NCBI GenBank assembly: GCA_014796735.1
Contig: JAAVIG010000071.1
Coordinates: 1 to 9,568 of the forward strand
Reading direction: 5' to 3'
DNA: 9,568 nucleotides
Source of the DNA: Oscillospiraceae bacterium
GTDB lineage: Bacteria; Bacillota; Clostridia; Oscillospirales; Ruminococcaceae
Position numbers and translations under genes: made by a program. Positions 1-6,196 of the stretch are shown here, in pieces. Numbering within the stretch: the first letter of the stretch is position 1; each line of letters starts with the position of its first letter. The notes beneath the pieces are model-generated. The model did not search any database. It saw only the letters and a list, made by a program, of their open reading frames with translations, and was not told the DNA's origin.

Positions 1-20
1 AAGCGGATAAACCGCTTTTT
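1..20 (+). terminator. Intrinsic terminator at the left edge
   Basis: AAGCGG (1-6) and CCGCTT (12-17) form a 6-bp stem with a 5-base loop, followed by a short T run ending at 20. This is a plausible rho-independent terminator for a plus-strand gene lying left of the window. It could also act on the minus strand as the final stop for the nucleoside phosphorylase transcript, because the stem begins with A residues that become U on that strand. The sequence further left is not visible. Confidence 0.55.
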
Positions 21-24
21 AAAT

Positions 25-160
25 GCCCTGCCGCTTTGCGGCAGGGCGAGGGAGCTTTGCTCCCTCGGTTATTGTATTGAACGTACATAACCTGCGCCTA
101 TCGGCGCACCTTCGGCTTTGCCGAAGGATTTGATCTGTGGATTTTATCCACAAATCAAAT
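25..160. repeat. Run of back-to-back palindromes (hairpin cluster)
   Basis: Five or six inverted repeats tile this stretch almost without gaps. They are a perfect 10-bp stem at 25-34/38-47 with a TTT loop, a perfect 9-bp stem at 47-55/59-67 with a TTT loop, and GGTTAT(t)GTA at 67-76 pairing with 84-92. Then come TGCGCC/GGCGCA at 93-98/103-108, a perfect 8-bp stem at 109-116/120-127 with a TTT loop, and a 15-position stem with one mismatch at 128-142/146-160 with a TTT loop. Four of the six loops are TTT (AAA on the other strand). The last hairpin overlaps the stop codon and final codons of the nucleoside phosphorylase. This is more structure than transcription termination needs and resembles clustered REP or MITE-like palindromes. 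Family identity cannot be settled from one copy. Confidence 0.7.
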
Positions 161-1463
161 GGTTATTAGTATAAGCCAGCAGCATGGGCTTTATTTCCGC
201 ATTTTCGCCGAATGAATAAGCTTTTAGAAGCTGCTCTCCCGCTTCGGCTGCCAAAACCTCGTCGGGGGCGTATATTTCCGCTATCGGCTGCCCTTTAACA
301 ACTCTGTCCCCGATCTTTGCGAGCAAAACAAAGCCGCTTCCGAAATCTATTTTGTCTGTTTTGACAAGCCTTCCCGCTTTAACTCCCACCGCCGCCGCGC
401 CTATCCTTTCACCGTCAATTGAGGTAATAACGCCGTCTCGGGGCGAAGTCAAAACCTTTTTCACTTTAGCGGCGGGCAAAAGCTCCGTATGTTCGGTTAT
501 TTCGGGATCTCCGCCTTGATTTTCTATAAATTTTTTGAACTTTTGAAGTGCCTTGCCGCTTGAAACGGCGTCTTTGAGCATTTCCCGCGCCTTTTCCAAG
601 CTTTCCGCCCTTTCTCCCGCCACTAACATAAACGAACCGATTATATAGCAAAGCTCGGTAAAATCACTTGGCCCCTTTCCTTTAAGGGTATCTATCGCTT
701 CCTTTACTTCAAGAGCGTTGCCCACCGCATTACCCAAGGGCTGATCCATATTTGTAACAACGGCAAAAACTCTCCTGCCGTTATTTTCGCCTATGGCGGT
801 CATCTTCTGAGCCAATTCGACCGCGTCGTCAAGGCTTTTCATAAACGCGCCCGAGCCGCACTTCACGTCGAGCACGATCGCATCGGAGCCGCAGGCTAAT
901 TTCTTGCTCATTATACTTGCGGCAATAAGCGGCAGGCTGGGCACCGTTCCCGTAACGTCCCTGAGGGCGTAAAGCTTTTTATCGGCGGGAGCGACGTTTT
1001 TTGTCTGCCCCATTAAAGCTATCTTGTCGCGCCTTATAAACTCTGTGAACTCCGCCTCGGAAAGAGTGGTGCGAAAGCCCTTGATAGATTCCAGTTTATC
1101 AATGGTGCCGCCGCTGAAGCCCAGCCCTCTGCCCGACATTTTTGCAACGGGCAGACCGCAGGCGGCTACCATTGGAGCCACCGCAAGAGTGGTCTTGTCG
1201 CCTACCCCGCCGCTGGAGTGCTTATCCACCTTAATGCCGTCGATATAGCTTAAGTCCACCGTATCCCCGCTTTTAGCCATAGCGTCGGTCAAAACTGAGA
1301 TTTCCCCGTCGCTCATTCCGTTTATGCAAATTGCCATGAGCAGCGCGCTTATCTGATAATCGGGTATTGCTTCGCCGCACACACCTCGCACAAAAAAGCG
1401 TATTTCCTCTTCTGTAAGCTCCTTGCGGTCTCTTTTTTTGCCGATTATTTCAACAATATTCAA
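144..1463 (-). CDS. pdp: Pyrimidine-nucleoside phosphorylase
   Basis: Cytosolic salvage enzyme that splits thymidine, deoxyuridine or uridine with phosphate into the base and (deoxy)ribose 1-phosphate. The 439-residue length fits the Pdp/DeoA family. Visible hallmarks are the KHSSGG phosphate-binding motif near residues 81-86 and the family signature SGRGLG...GGTIDKLE near 110-125. Catalytic equivalents of E. coli thymidine phosphorylase His85, Arg171, Ser186 and Lys190 are all present, at 82, 168, 183 and 187. The C-terminal alpha/beta domain includes KVGDRV-like biotinyl-fold text (KIGDRVVKG). The start chosen is TTG at 1463. GGAGG at 1472-1476 lies 8 bases upstream, and the protein then begins MNIVEII, matching Bacillus Pdp (MRMVDII). 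The GTG at 1472 overlaps that ribosome binding site. The stop codon sits inside a palindrome. The gene is probably cotranscribed with the membrane-protein gene just upstream. Firmicutes Pdp accepts both uridine and thymidine; specificity here is inferred. Confidence 0.95.
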   Translation of the reverse strand: MNIVEIIGKKRDRKELTEEEIRFFVRGVCGEAIPDYQISALLMAICINGMSDGEISVLTDAMAKSGDTVDLSYIDGIKVDKHSSGGVGDKTTLAVAPMVAACGLPVAKMSGRGLGFSGGTIDKLESIKGFRTTLSEAEFTEFIRRDKIALMGQTKNVAPADKKLYALRDVTGTVPSLPLIAASIMSKKLACGSDAIVLDVKCGSGAFMKSLDDAVELAQKMTAIGENNGRRVFAVVTNMDQPLGNAVGNALEVKEAIDTLKGKGPSDFTELCYIIGSFMLVAGERAESLEKAREMLKDAVSSGKALQKFKKFIENQGGDPEITEHTELLPAAKVKKVLTSPRDGVITSIDGERIGAAAVGVKAGRLVKTDKIDFGSGFVLLAKIGDRVVKGQPIAEIYAPDEVLAAEAGEQLLKAYSFGENAEIKPMLLAYTNNHLICG

Positions 1464-1471
1464 AATATCCA

Positions 1472-1476
1472 CCTCC
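1472..1476 (-). promoter_or_regulatory. Ribosome binding site that fixes the TTG start of pdp
   Basis: On the minus strand GGAGG lies 8 bases before the TTG at 1463-1461. The alternative in-frame GTG (1472-1470) uses the last G of this site, leaving no spacing, so the TTG is the credible start. Confidence 0.75.
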
Positions 1477-1485
1477 GATACAGCG

Positions 1486-1959
1486 CTATCTTTTTATTTC
1501 TTTACTGTGATTAAGATGTATGCCTATATGCCCGATACCCAAGATCACCACCGACACTATCATGAAAATATTTTCCCCGTATATTCCGAGCAGCAGAAAC
1601 GCCAAAACCGGCAATGTCGCTCCCGCAACGGGTATTCCGAAAAGATCGCGGTAAAAATCCTTCATTGTTTTTTCGCTTTTAAAATATCTTATCCAATATA
1701 TTTCATACAGTATCATTAGCAAAGCCGCACCTAACGGCCATAAAGACCAATATGTAATACTGTTTATATTAAAATCGGAAAAAATCAGGGAAATACAGGA
1801 CACAAGAACCTCCCCCGCTCTTTCAAGGATAACCAGAGCCTTTTTTTCGTTCTTTACGTATTTATCATAATCCACGGGCATATTTTTTGTCCATATTAAG
1901 TTTGGTATTATAAGCATTGCTAAAAAAATCAAGCCTATGTAAGAAAAGCCGAAATTCAT
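1486..1959 (-). CDS. Polytopic membrane protein of unknown function
   Basis: A 157-residue, strongly hydrophobic protein. Hydrophobic stretches at about 5-23, 41-60, 70-90, 108-127 and 130-148 suggest four or five membrane helices with short polar loops. A charged loop around 24-40 (DYDKYVKNEKK) and another around 91-104 (RYFKSEKTMKDFYRD) are likely cytoplasmic. The C-terminal helix carries GHIGIHLNH. I recall similar uncharacterised proteins in Firmicutes but know no function. A TTG two codons upstream (1965) is open, but the ATG at 1959 is preferred because a weak GGGGA sits 9 bases before it. It ends 22 bases before the pdp start on the same strand, so the two probably form an operon. That adjacency alone does not show a role in nucleoside transport, and the protein does not look like a known nucleoside permease. 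Confidence 0.75.
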   Translation of the reverse strand: MNFGFSYIGLIFLAMLIIPNLIWTKNMPVDYDKYVKNEKKALVILERAGEVLVSCISLIFSDFNINSITYWSLWPLGAALLMILYEIYWIRYFKSEKTMKDFYRDLFGIPVAGATLPVLAFLLLGIYGENIFMIVSVVILGIGHIGIHLNHSKEIKR

Positions 1960-1994
1960 GGTCAAGCATCCCCGATAAAAATTTATTATATTAT

Positions 1995-2023
1995 ATTATA
2001 TCACACCGAAGGAAAAAAGTCTA
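1995..2023 (-). promoter_or_regulatory. Putative sigma-A promoter for the membrane protein-pdp operon
   Basis: Read on the minus strand: TAGACT (2023-2018, four of six -35 consensus positions), a 17-base spacer, then TATAAT (2000-1995). It lies 36 bases upstream of the ATG at 1959. Overlapping TATAAT copies in the TA-rich run at 1981-2000 make the exact -10 uncertain. A small palindrome, ACCG-TAT-CGGT (2023-2033), abuts the -35 and could be an operator, though it may be chance. Confidence 0.5.
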
Positions 2024-2097
2024 CCGTATCGGTGAATTTATCGGGACAGCCGCGTAAAAAATGAAAAATATGGGGGAAACTTAAAAGTAAAAACCTA

Positions 2098-2126
2098 TTG
2101 ACAAGTAATTTTACATATGATATAAT
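2098..2126 (+). promoter_or_regulatory. Consensus sigma-A promoter of the polysaccharide cluster
   Basis: TTGACA at 2098-2103, exactly 17 bases, then TATAAT at 2121-2126: a perfect match to the vegetative promoter consensus with ideal spacing. An A-rich stretch just upstream (2080-2095) may act as an UP element. Transcription should begin near 2132-2134. No other plus-strand promoter of this quality is visible in the window, so it probably drives the downstream sugar genes through a leader of about 480 bases. A promoter this strong argues that control is exerted after initiation. Confidence 0.85.
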
Positions 2127-2142
2127 TTTATAAGTTGTACCA

Positions 2143-2174
2143 TTCACATTATAATCAAAATTATGATGTATGAA
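2143..2174 (+). promoter_or_regulatory. Stable hairpin at the 5' end of the leader transcript
   Basis: TTCA plus CATTATAAT (2143-2155) pairs with ATTATGATG plus TGAA (2160-2174) around a CAAA tetraloop. That makes 13 pairs including one G-U, with a two-base bulge (TA, 2169-2170). It starts about 10 bases after the predicted transcription start. Possible roles are shielding the 5' end from decay or being part of a larger leader RNA; no known motif is recognised. Confidence 0.5.
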
Positions 2175-2186
2175 GAAAATAAGCTG

Positions 2187-2318
2187 AAGATGTGATCCGA
2201 GTGAGGCGAATATGGCAAAAATAATAAAAAACAATAAGTAATTCGTCATGCACATGGCTGCCGAGGGGACTCACCCAATGCTAAAAAAGGATCACATTTT
2301 TCTCAATTCCGAGGGAAA
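2187..2318 (+). ncRNA. Candidate structured leader RNA (riboswitch- or attenuator-like)
   Basis: A long-range stem pairs 2188-2198 with 2289-2299 (11 pairs, one G-U) and its 3' arm runs into a U run ending at 2301. Inside it, GTGAG (2201-2205) pairs with CTCAC (2270-2274) and GCGAAT (2206-2211) pairs with ATTCGT (2241-2246). A competing hairpin, TTTTTCTC (2297-2304) with GAGGGAAA (2311-2318), would take bases from the outer stem and cover the GAGGG at 2311-2315. A second GGATCA at 2320-2325 could replace the one at 2289-2294. Mutually exclusive folds between a strong promoter and an operon are typical of leader regulation. I could not match it to any riboswitch class I know. It was folded by eye, so the details are tentative. 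Confidence 0.45.
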
Positions 2319-2552
2319 TGGATCATCGAAGAATTACGTCGGTTTACGCTGATTCGGTTATTGAAGAAGTTTATAATTTTCCATTGAAAACTCGCGCAGA
2401 AGCTGTGAAGGTTATGTGGTCGGTTTTTAATTATGCAAGGGTTAGCGGGTTGAAAATTTCGTGTGTCGCAAAAAAGCTTGTGCACTGTGAAAAATCGCGG
2501 TGTGGTGTTGAGAATTTTGGCGGATGATGAGATAGATAAGCTTATGAAATAA
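2318..2552 (+). pseudogene. Unrecognised small ORF in the leader, apparently frameshifted
   Basis: From ATG 2318 a 69-codon frame runs to a TGA at 2525-2527. Its first ~55 residues (VYADSVIEEVY, KTRAEAVKVMWSVFNYARV, LKISCVAKKL) read like real amphipathic protein sequence. After about 2480 that frame turns cysteine-rich and unconvincing. The next frame instead reads VKNRGVVLRILADDEIDKLMK and stops at TAA 2550-2552. A single shift near 2475-2490 would join the two into a protein of roughly 78 residues. GAGGG at 2311-2315 is only 2 bases from the ATG, too close for efficient initiation. I do not recognise the family. It may be a broken regulator or remnant, or simply noncoding leader. The piece 2553-2617 holds a weak TTCTTC/GAAGAA hairpin and the next gene's ribosome binding site. 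Confidence 0.35.
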
Positions 2553-2617
2553 AAACCGCGTCTTCTTCAAAATCATTCGAAGAAATATACACAAAAAGGT
2601 AGCTAAGGGTTGCAAAA

Positions 2618-4009
2618 ATGAATACAATTACAAAAATAATCAAATCCCATAACGCTTATCTAAACGAAAAATCGCTTACAGAGCTTATGTCATGGGTATC
2701 GGAAAAGAACTCAAATTTAAAAGTATCAATAACCCGGAATAAGCTGACTGACAGCGACACTTGGTTTTATAATAAAACAAACGGCGAGATCCGCAACCAA
2801 AACAACACTTTCTTCCAGATCCGCGGTCTGCAGCAGTATCAAGGAAGCGAAATGCTTTTAGAACAGCCAATTCTTATTCAAAATGAGATAGGTTACCTCG
2901 GCATAATCTGTAAAGAAATAGACGGTGTCCTGCAATTTCTGATGCAGGCAAAAATCGAACCCGGTAATGTGAACAAAATACAAATCTCACCAACTATACA
3001 AGCTACCAAAAGCAATTTTACCCAAAAACACGGGGGAAAAAAGCCCGCATATCTTGATTATTTCTTAAACGCAAGCCCTGAAAACATAATAGTGGATCAG
3101 ATTCAGTCGGAACAGTCCTCACGTTTTTTGGGCAAGAGGAATCGAAATATTATAATAACGGTTGACGAGGATATCGAAGTACTGCCAAGTCATCGGTGGA
3201 TGACCTTAGGCACAATAAAACAGCTGATGAAAATAGACAATCTCGTAAACATGGACACACGAACGGTTTTATCCTGTATACCGTATTGCAGCACCAAACT
3301 GACAGATTCTGAAAAGAGCGAGATTTACGAAATGTTTTCGGACAAGTCACTTTTCCGCTCTATGTTCAATGATAACGATGATAACGAACAAGATTTTGTA
3401 AAGGTTTACCGTTACATAAACGACTATAAAATGCTTCATTCCCGTGAAAATAAGATTGTCCCGCTGACAGAAATGAAAAGCTGGGATTTCACTGACAGTG
3501 GAATTACTCACAAGACGGGTTATCCCTTTAGGGTGATTTTTTGCGATATTGAAATAGAGGGCAGGGAGGTCACTCATTGGACACAGCCCCTTTTTGAGGC
3601 GGAGGGTATGGCAACCTTCGGACTTATTACCGCGAATTTTGATGGTGTGAAAAAATTTCTTGTCCATGCAAAGCCGGAGGCGGGGTGCTTTGACAGTATC
3701 GAATTGGCTCCTACTGTGCAGCTTGAAGCGGCTGTTCCCGAGAATGAATATTCGGATATGGACAAGCTGTTTTTTGAGTTGCTGGGCGGCGGTGCCGAAA
3801 TAAAAAACAATGTTGTTCTGTCAGAAGAGGGCGGAAGATTTTATCATGAACAAAATAAAAATATCATTATAAAGGTACAGCCGGATCAGATCGGGGAACT
3901 GCCCAAAGGATATTTTTGGTTGGATTACAAAACGCTTAATCAAATGGTACAGTACAACAATGTTTTAAATATTCAGCTTCGGAATTTGCTTTCGCTGTTG
4001 GATTTTTGA
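2618..4009 (+). CDS. NDP-hexose 2,3-dehydratase (EvaA/TylX3/SpnO family)
   Basis: Predicted to act in the cytosol on dTDP-4-keto-6-deoxy-D-glucose. It removes water across C2-C3 to give the unstable dTDP-3,4-diketo-2,6-dideoxyglucose, the committed step to 2-deoxysugars. The 463-residue length and internal duplication are diagnostic of the family, whose members fold as two Nudix-like halves. Matching segments are FLMQAK...ISPTIQAT (107-130) with FLVHAK...LAPTVQLE (347-370). Also SRFLGKRNRNIII (168-180) pairs with GRFYHEQNKNIII (406-418), and the C-terminal helices 189-221 pair with 428-461. The ATG at 2618 has AAGGG (2605-2609) 8 bases upstream. First gene of the plus-strand cluster; the next gene starts 11 bases after its stop. 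The family is best known from antibiotic deoxysugars, so its presence beside polysaccharide genes is notable. The substrate is inferred from family and neighbours. Confidence 0.9.
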   Translation: MNTITKIIKSHNAYLNEKSLTELMSWVSEKNSNLKVSITRNKLTDSDTWFYNKTNGEIRNQNNTFFQIRGLQQYQGSEMLLEQPILIQNEIGYLGIICKEIDGVLQFLMQAKIEPGNVNKIQISPTIQATKSNFTQKHGGKKPAYLDYFLNASPENIIVDQIQSEQSSRFLGKRNRNIIITVDEDIEVLPSHRWMTLGTIKQLMKIDNLVNMDTRTVLSCIPYCSTKLTDSEKSEIYEMFSDKSLFRSMFNDNDDNEQDFVKVYRYINDYKMLHSRENKIVPLTEMKSWDFTDSGITHKTGYPFRVIFCDIEIEGREVTHWTQPLFEAEGMATFGLITANFDGVKKFLVHAKPEAGCFDSIELAPTVQLEAAVPENEYSDMDKLFFELLGGGAEIKNNVVLSEEGGRFYHEQNKNIIIKVQPDQIGELPKGYFWLDYKTLNQMVQYNNVLNIQLRNLLSLLDF

Positions 4010-4020
4010 AGGGAAACTTA

Positions 4021-5037
4021 ATGATGAACAAAATAAAAATCGGCGTGCTTTGTCCGTCGGAAATAGCGTTTCGGCGGTTTATGCCCGCTGTAAAAAAGTT
4101 TGATAATTTTGAGTACATGGGGCTTTCGGCGGCGACTGAGCGTGAATTTTCGGGAACAGACAGCGATGAAATAAAGCCCTCGGAGCTTGAAAAAGCAAAC
4201 AAATTTGTTGAAGCTCACGGCGGAAAATTATTCAAGGGCTACGAAAGTCTGATTTCTTCAAATGAGATCAATGCGGTGTATATTCCGCTTCCGCCCGCGC
4301 TGCATTTTAAATGGGCAAAAAAGGCTCTTGAGAACGGAAAACATGTGCTTTTGGAAAAACCGTTCACAACGAATTTATCCGATACGGAAGCCCTTATCGA
4401 GCTTGCAAAAGAAAGAAATCTCGCTGTGCATGAAAACTACATGTTTGCCTTCCACTCGCAAATTGAGTGGATCAAGCAAAAGCTTTCGGAAAATGTTATC
4501 GGCGAGATCAGATTGATACGAATCGATTTCGGATTTCCTTTTCGGGGAGCAAATGATTTTCGCTATGATAAAAAGCTTGGCGGCGGAGCGCTTCTGGACT
4601 GCGGCGGTTATGCGGTAAAATTGGCGGGAATGTTTTTGGGTGATTCTGCACGGGTCACGACTTCGAAGCTTAACTCAAAGGACGGATTTGAGGTAGATAT
4701 TTTCGGCAGCGCAACGCTTGTAAATAACGACGGCTTGACCGCGCAAATTTCCTTTGGAATGGACAACAGCTACCGCTGTAATCTGGAGATTTGGGGAAGT
4801 ACAGGTACGCTTTTTACGGGGAGAATTTTGACTGCGCCCGAGGGGTTTGAGCCGACTGTTGTGATCAAAAATGCGGAAGGGGAACAGGCCTTTACTCTTG
4901 CCGCAGACGACACTTTTAAAAAGTCGATTGATTTTTTTGGAAGGTGTATAAATATTGACGACACAAGAATTTCGCATTATGATGAAATAAAGTTTCAATC
5001 AGCATATGTTGATGAAATAAAGGAGCAAAACAAATGA
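4021..5037 (+). CDS. Gfo/Idh/MocA-family oxidoreductase, probable NDP-sugar 3-ketoreductase
   Basis: A 338-residue NAD(P)-dependent oxidoreductase with an N-terminal Rossmann fold and C-terminal alpha/beta domain. Segments IGVLCPSEIAFRRFMPAV (7-24) and EKPFTT (112-117) mark the family. Lys113 and Tyr197 (in LLDCGGYAV) match the two catalytic residues described for the sugar 3-ketoreductase KijD10. The RR..PA pattern after the first strand also recalls that subgroup. Next to a 2,3-dehydratase, the expected role is reduction of C3 of the 3,4-diketo intermediate to give dTDP-4-keto-2,6-dideoxyhexose; stereochemistry cannot be read from sequence. The nucleotide-binding loop is degenerate, with Cys where the second glycine of GxGxxG is usual. 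The start is ATG 4021 with AAGGGA (4009-4014) 6 bases upstream; a TTG at 4006 is open but lacks a site. Its stop overlaps the next start (ATGA), implying translational coupling. Confidence 0.85.
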   Translation: MMNKIKIGVLCPSEIAFRRFMPAVKKFDNFEYMGLSAATEREFSGTDSDEIKPSELEKANKFVEAHGGKLFKGYESLISSNEINAVYIPLPPALHFKWAKKALENGKHVLLEKPFTTNLSDTEALIELAKERNLAVHENYMFAFHSQIEWIKQKLSENVIGEIRLIRIDFGFPFRGANDFRYDKKLGGGALLDCGGYAVKLAGMFLGDSARVTTSKLNSKDGFEVDIFGSATLVNNDGLTAQISFGMDNSYRCNLEIWGSTGTLFTGRILTAPEGFEPTVVIKNAEGEQAFTLAADDTFKKSIDFFGRCINIDDTRISHYDEIKFQSAYVDEIKEQNK

Positions 5038-6176
5038 TCAGGTTTACAAAATCTTCTGTTACGGATTTGGAAGAAAAATATGTGGTAGATGCTTTGCATA
5101 ACGGGCTTTTATCGGGTGACGGAAGGTATACCGAAAAAGTTTACGAGCAATTTAAAAAGCGTTTCGGAATTGAAAGAATGCTGCTTACAACCTCCGGCAC
5201 AACCGCGTTGGAAATGGCTTCAATTCTTGTTGAACTTGAACCGGGCGACGAGGTTATTGTACCCTCATTTACTTTTTCATCAACTGTCAATGCCTTTTTG
5301 TTGAGAGGGGCAAAGCCTGTTTTTTGTGACATTAGAAAAGACACAATGAACATTGATGAAAATTTGATTGAGAATTTAATTACTCCGAAAACAAAGGCAA
5401 TCTACTGTGTTGATTATGCGGGGATACCTTGTGATATTGACAAAATAAACGAGATAGCCAACCGTCACGGATTGTTTGTGATAGAAGATGCTGCACAGGC
5501 AGTGGGCTCCAAGTACAAGGGAAAATACTGCGGAACACTTACTGAATTCGGCTGTTACAGCTTTCATGAAACAAAAAATTATGTCATGGGAGAAGGCGGC
5601 GGAATTGTCATAAATGAAGAAAAATACATGGAGCGCGCGGAAATTATCCGAGAGAAGGGAACTAATCGCCGAAATGTTTTGCGCGGATTGGTTGACAAAT
5701 ACACATGGCACGATATAGGCTCGTCCTTTTTACCGTCGGACGTTTTGGCGGCAATACTTTATGCGCAGATGGAACGGTATGACGAAATTATGGAAAAACG
5801 CGTAAATATTTGGAATATTTATCACGAGGGATTAAAAGAAGCGGAATCCAAAGGATTTCTAAGACGTTCTGTAGTGCCTGATTACGCGGAGCATAACGGG
5901 CATATGTACAATATAATTCTTCCCACAGAGAAAATACGTACTAAGCTTATTGCGGCTCTTAAAGAAAAAGAAATAATTTCGTATATATGTTATGTGCCGC
6001 TTCACTCTGCTCCTATGGGAATGAAGCTTGGATATAAACCCGAGGATTGTCCTGTTACGGAGGATTACGGAAAACGAGTACTCAGGCTGCCGTTGTATGC
6101 GGATATGACAGGAGAGGACGCGGAATTTGTTGCTGAAAGCGTGTATGATGCTTTAGGTCGTATCGTTTGCTCTTGA
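5034..6176 (+). CDS. wecE: WecE/RffA-type dTDP-4-keto-6-deoxyhexose 4-aminotransferase
   Basis: A 380-residue PLP enzyme of the DegT/DnrJ/EryC1/StrS family. It follows E. coli WecE (RffA) closely: SGDG near 27-30, TTSGTTALEMA (52-62), EDAAQ (151-155) with Asp152 and Gln155, SFHETKNY (176-183) with the Schiff-base Lys181, EIIREKGTNR (203-212) and DKYTW.DIGSS (221-231). WecE transfers an amino group from glutamate to dTDP-4-keto-6-deoxyglucose, giving dTDP-4-amino-4,6-dideoxygalactose. Here the two preceding genes would supply a 2-deoxy version, so the likely product is a dTDP-4-amino-2,4,6-trideoxyhexose. That is inference; it could also work on the ordinary substrate for a separate sugar. AAGGAG at 5020-5025 precedes the ATG by 8 bases and the first 4 bases overlap the oxidoreductase gene. 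A 118-base gap with a gene remnant follows. Confidence 0.93.
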   Translation: MIRFTKSSVTDLEEKYVVDALHNGLLSGDGRYTEKVYEQFKKRFGIERMLLTTSGTTALEMASILVELEPGDEVIVPSFTFSSTVNAFLLRGAKPVFCDIRKDTMNIDENLIENLITPKTKAIYCVDYAGIPCDIDKINEIANRHGLFVIEDAAQAVGSKYKGKYCGTLTEFGCYSFHETKNYVMGEGGGIVINEEKYMERAEIIREKGTNRRNVLRGLVDKYTWHDIGSSFLPSDVLAAILYAQMERYDEIMEKRVNIWNIYHEGLKEAESKGFLRRSVVPDYAEHNGHMYNIILPTEKIRTKLIAALKEKEIISYICYVPLHSAPMGMKLGYKPEDCPVTEDYGKRVLRLPLYADMTGEDAEFVAESVYDALGRIVCS

Positions 6177-6196
6177 GGTTAATTGGATTAGATCAA

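Noticed and set aside
144..152. TTATCCACA, a perfect DnaA-box consensus
   Set aside because: It is a single copy lying in the arm of a palindrome at the end of a coding sequence, with no cluster of further boxes or origin genes nearby. Chance is the simpler explanation.
1423..1719. Plus-strand open frame of 98 codons
   Set aside because: It straddles the reverse strand of pdp and the membrane-protein gene. Its translation has no protein-like pattern, and both opposing genes are well supported.
2001..2255. Minus-strand open frame of 84 codons in the divergent spacer
   Set aside because: It covers both predicted promoters and the leader hairpins, is biased to Phe/Leu/Ile by AT richness, and shows no credible start signal.
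2187..2301. Assignment of the leader to a known riboswitch (c-di-GMP, TPP, SAM, purine, T-box)
   Set aside because: The conserved core sequences I know for these classes are not present, so only an unnamed structured leader is reported.
3347..3667. Open antisense frame of 106 codons
   Set aside because: It lies wholly opposite the 2,3-dehydratase gene, has no ribosome binding site and gives no recognisable protein. The same applies to the antisense frames at 4675-4998, 5376-5711 and 7098-7397.
4006..4020. TTG start for the oxidoreductase overlapping the dehydratase stop
   Set aside because: There is no ribosome binding site ahead of it, while ATG 4021 has AAGGGA at good spacing and begins directly before the first Rossmann strand.
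4981..5022. 12-base direct repeat (GATGAAATAAAG at 4981 and 5011)
   Set aside because: Both copies are in frame and encode DEIK, and the spacing is ten codons. Only two short copies exist, so it is probably chance or coding bias, though the second copy includes the next gene's ribosome binding site.
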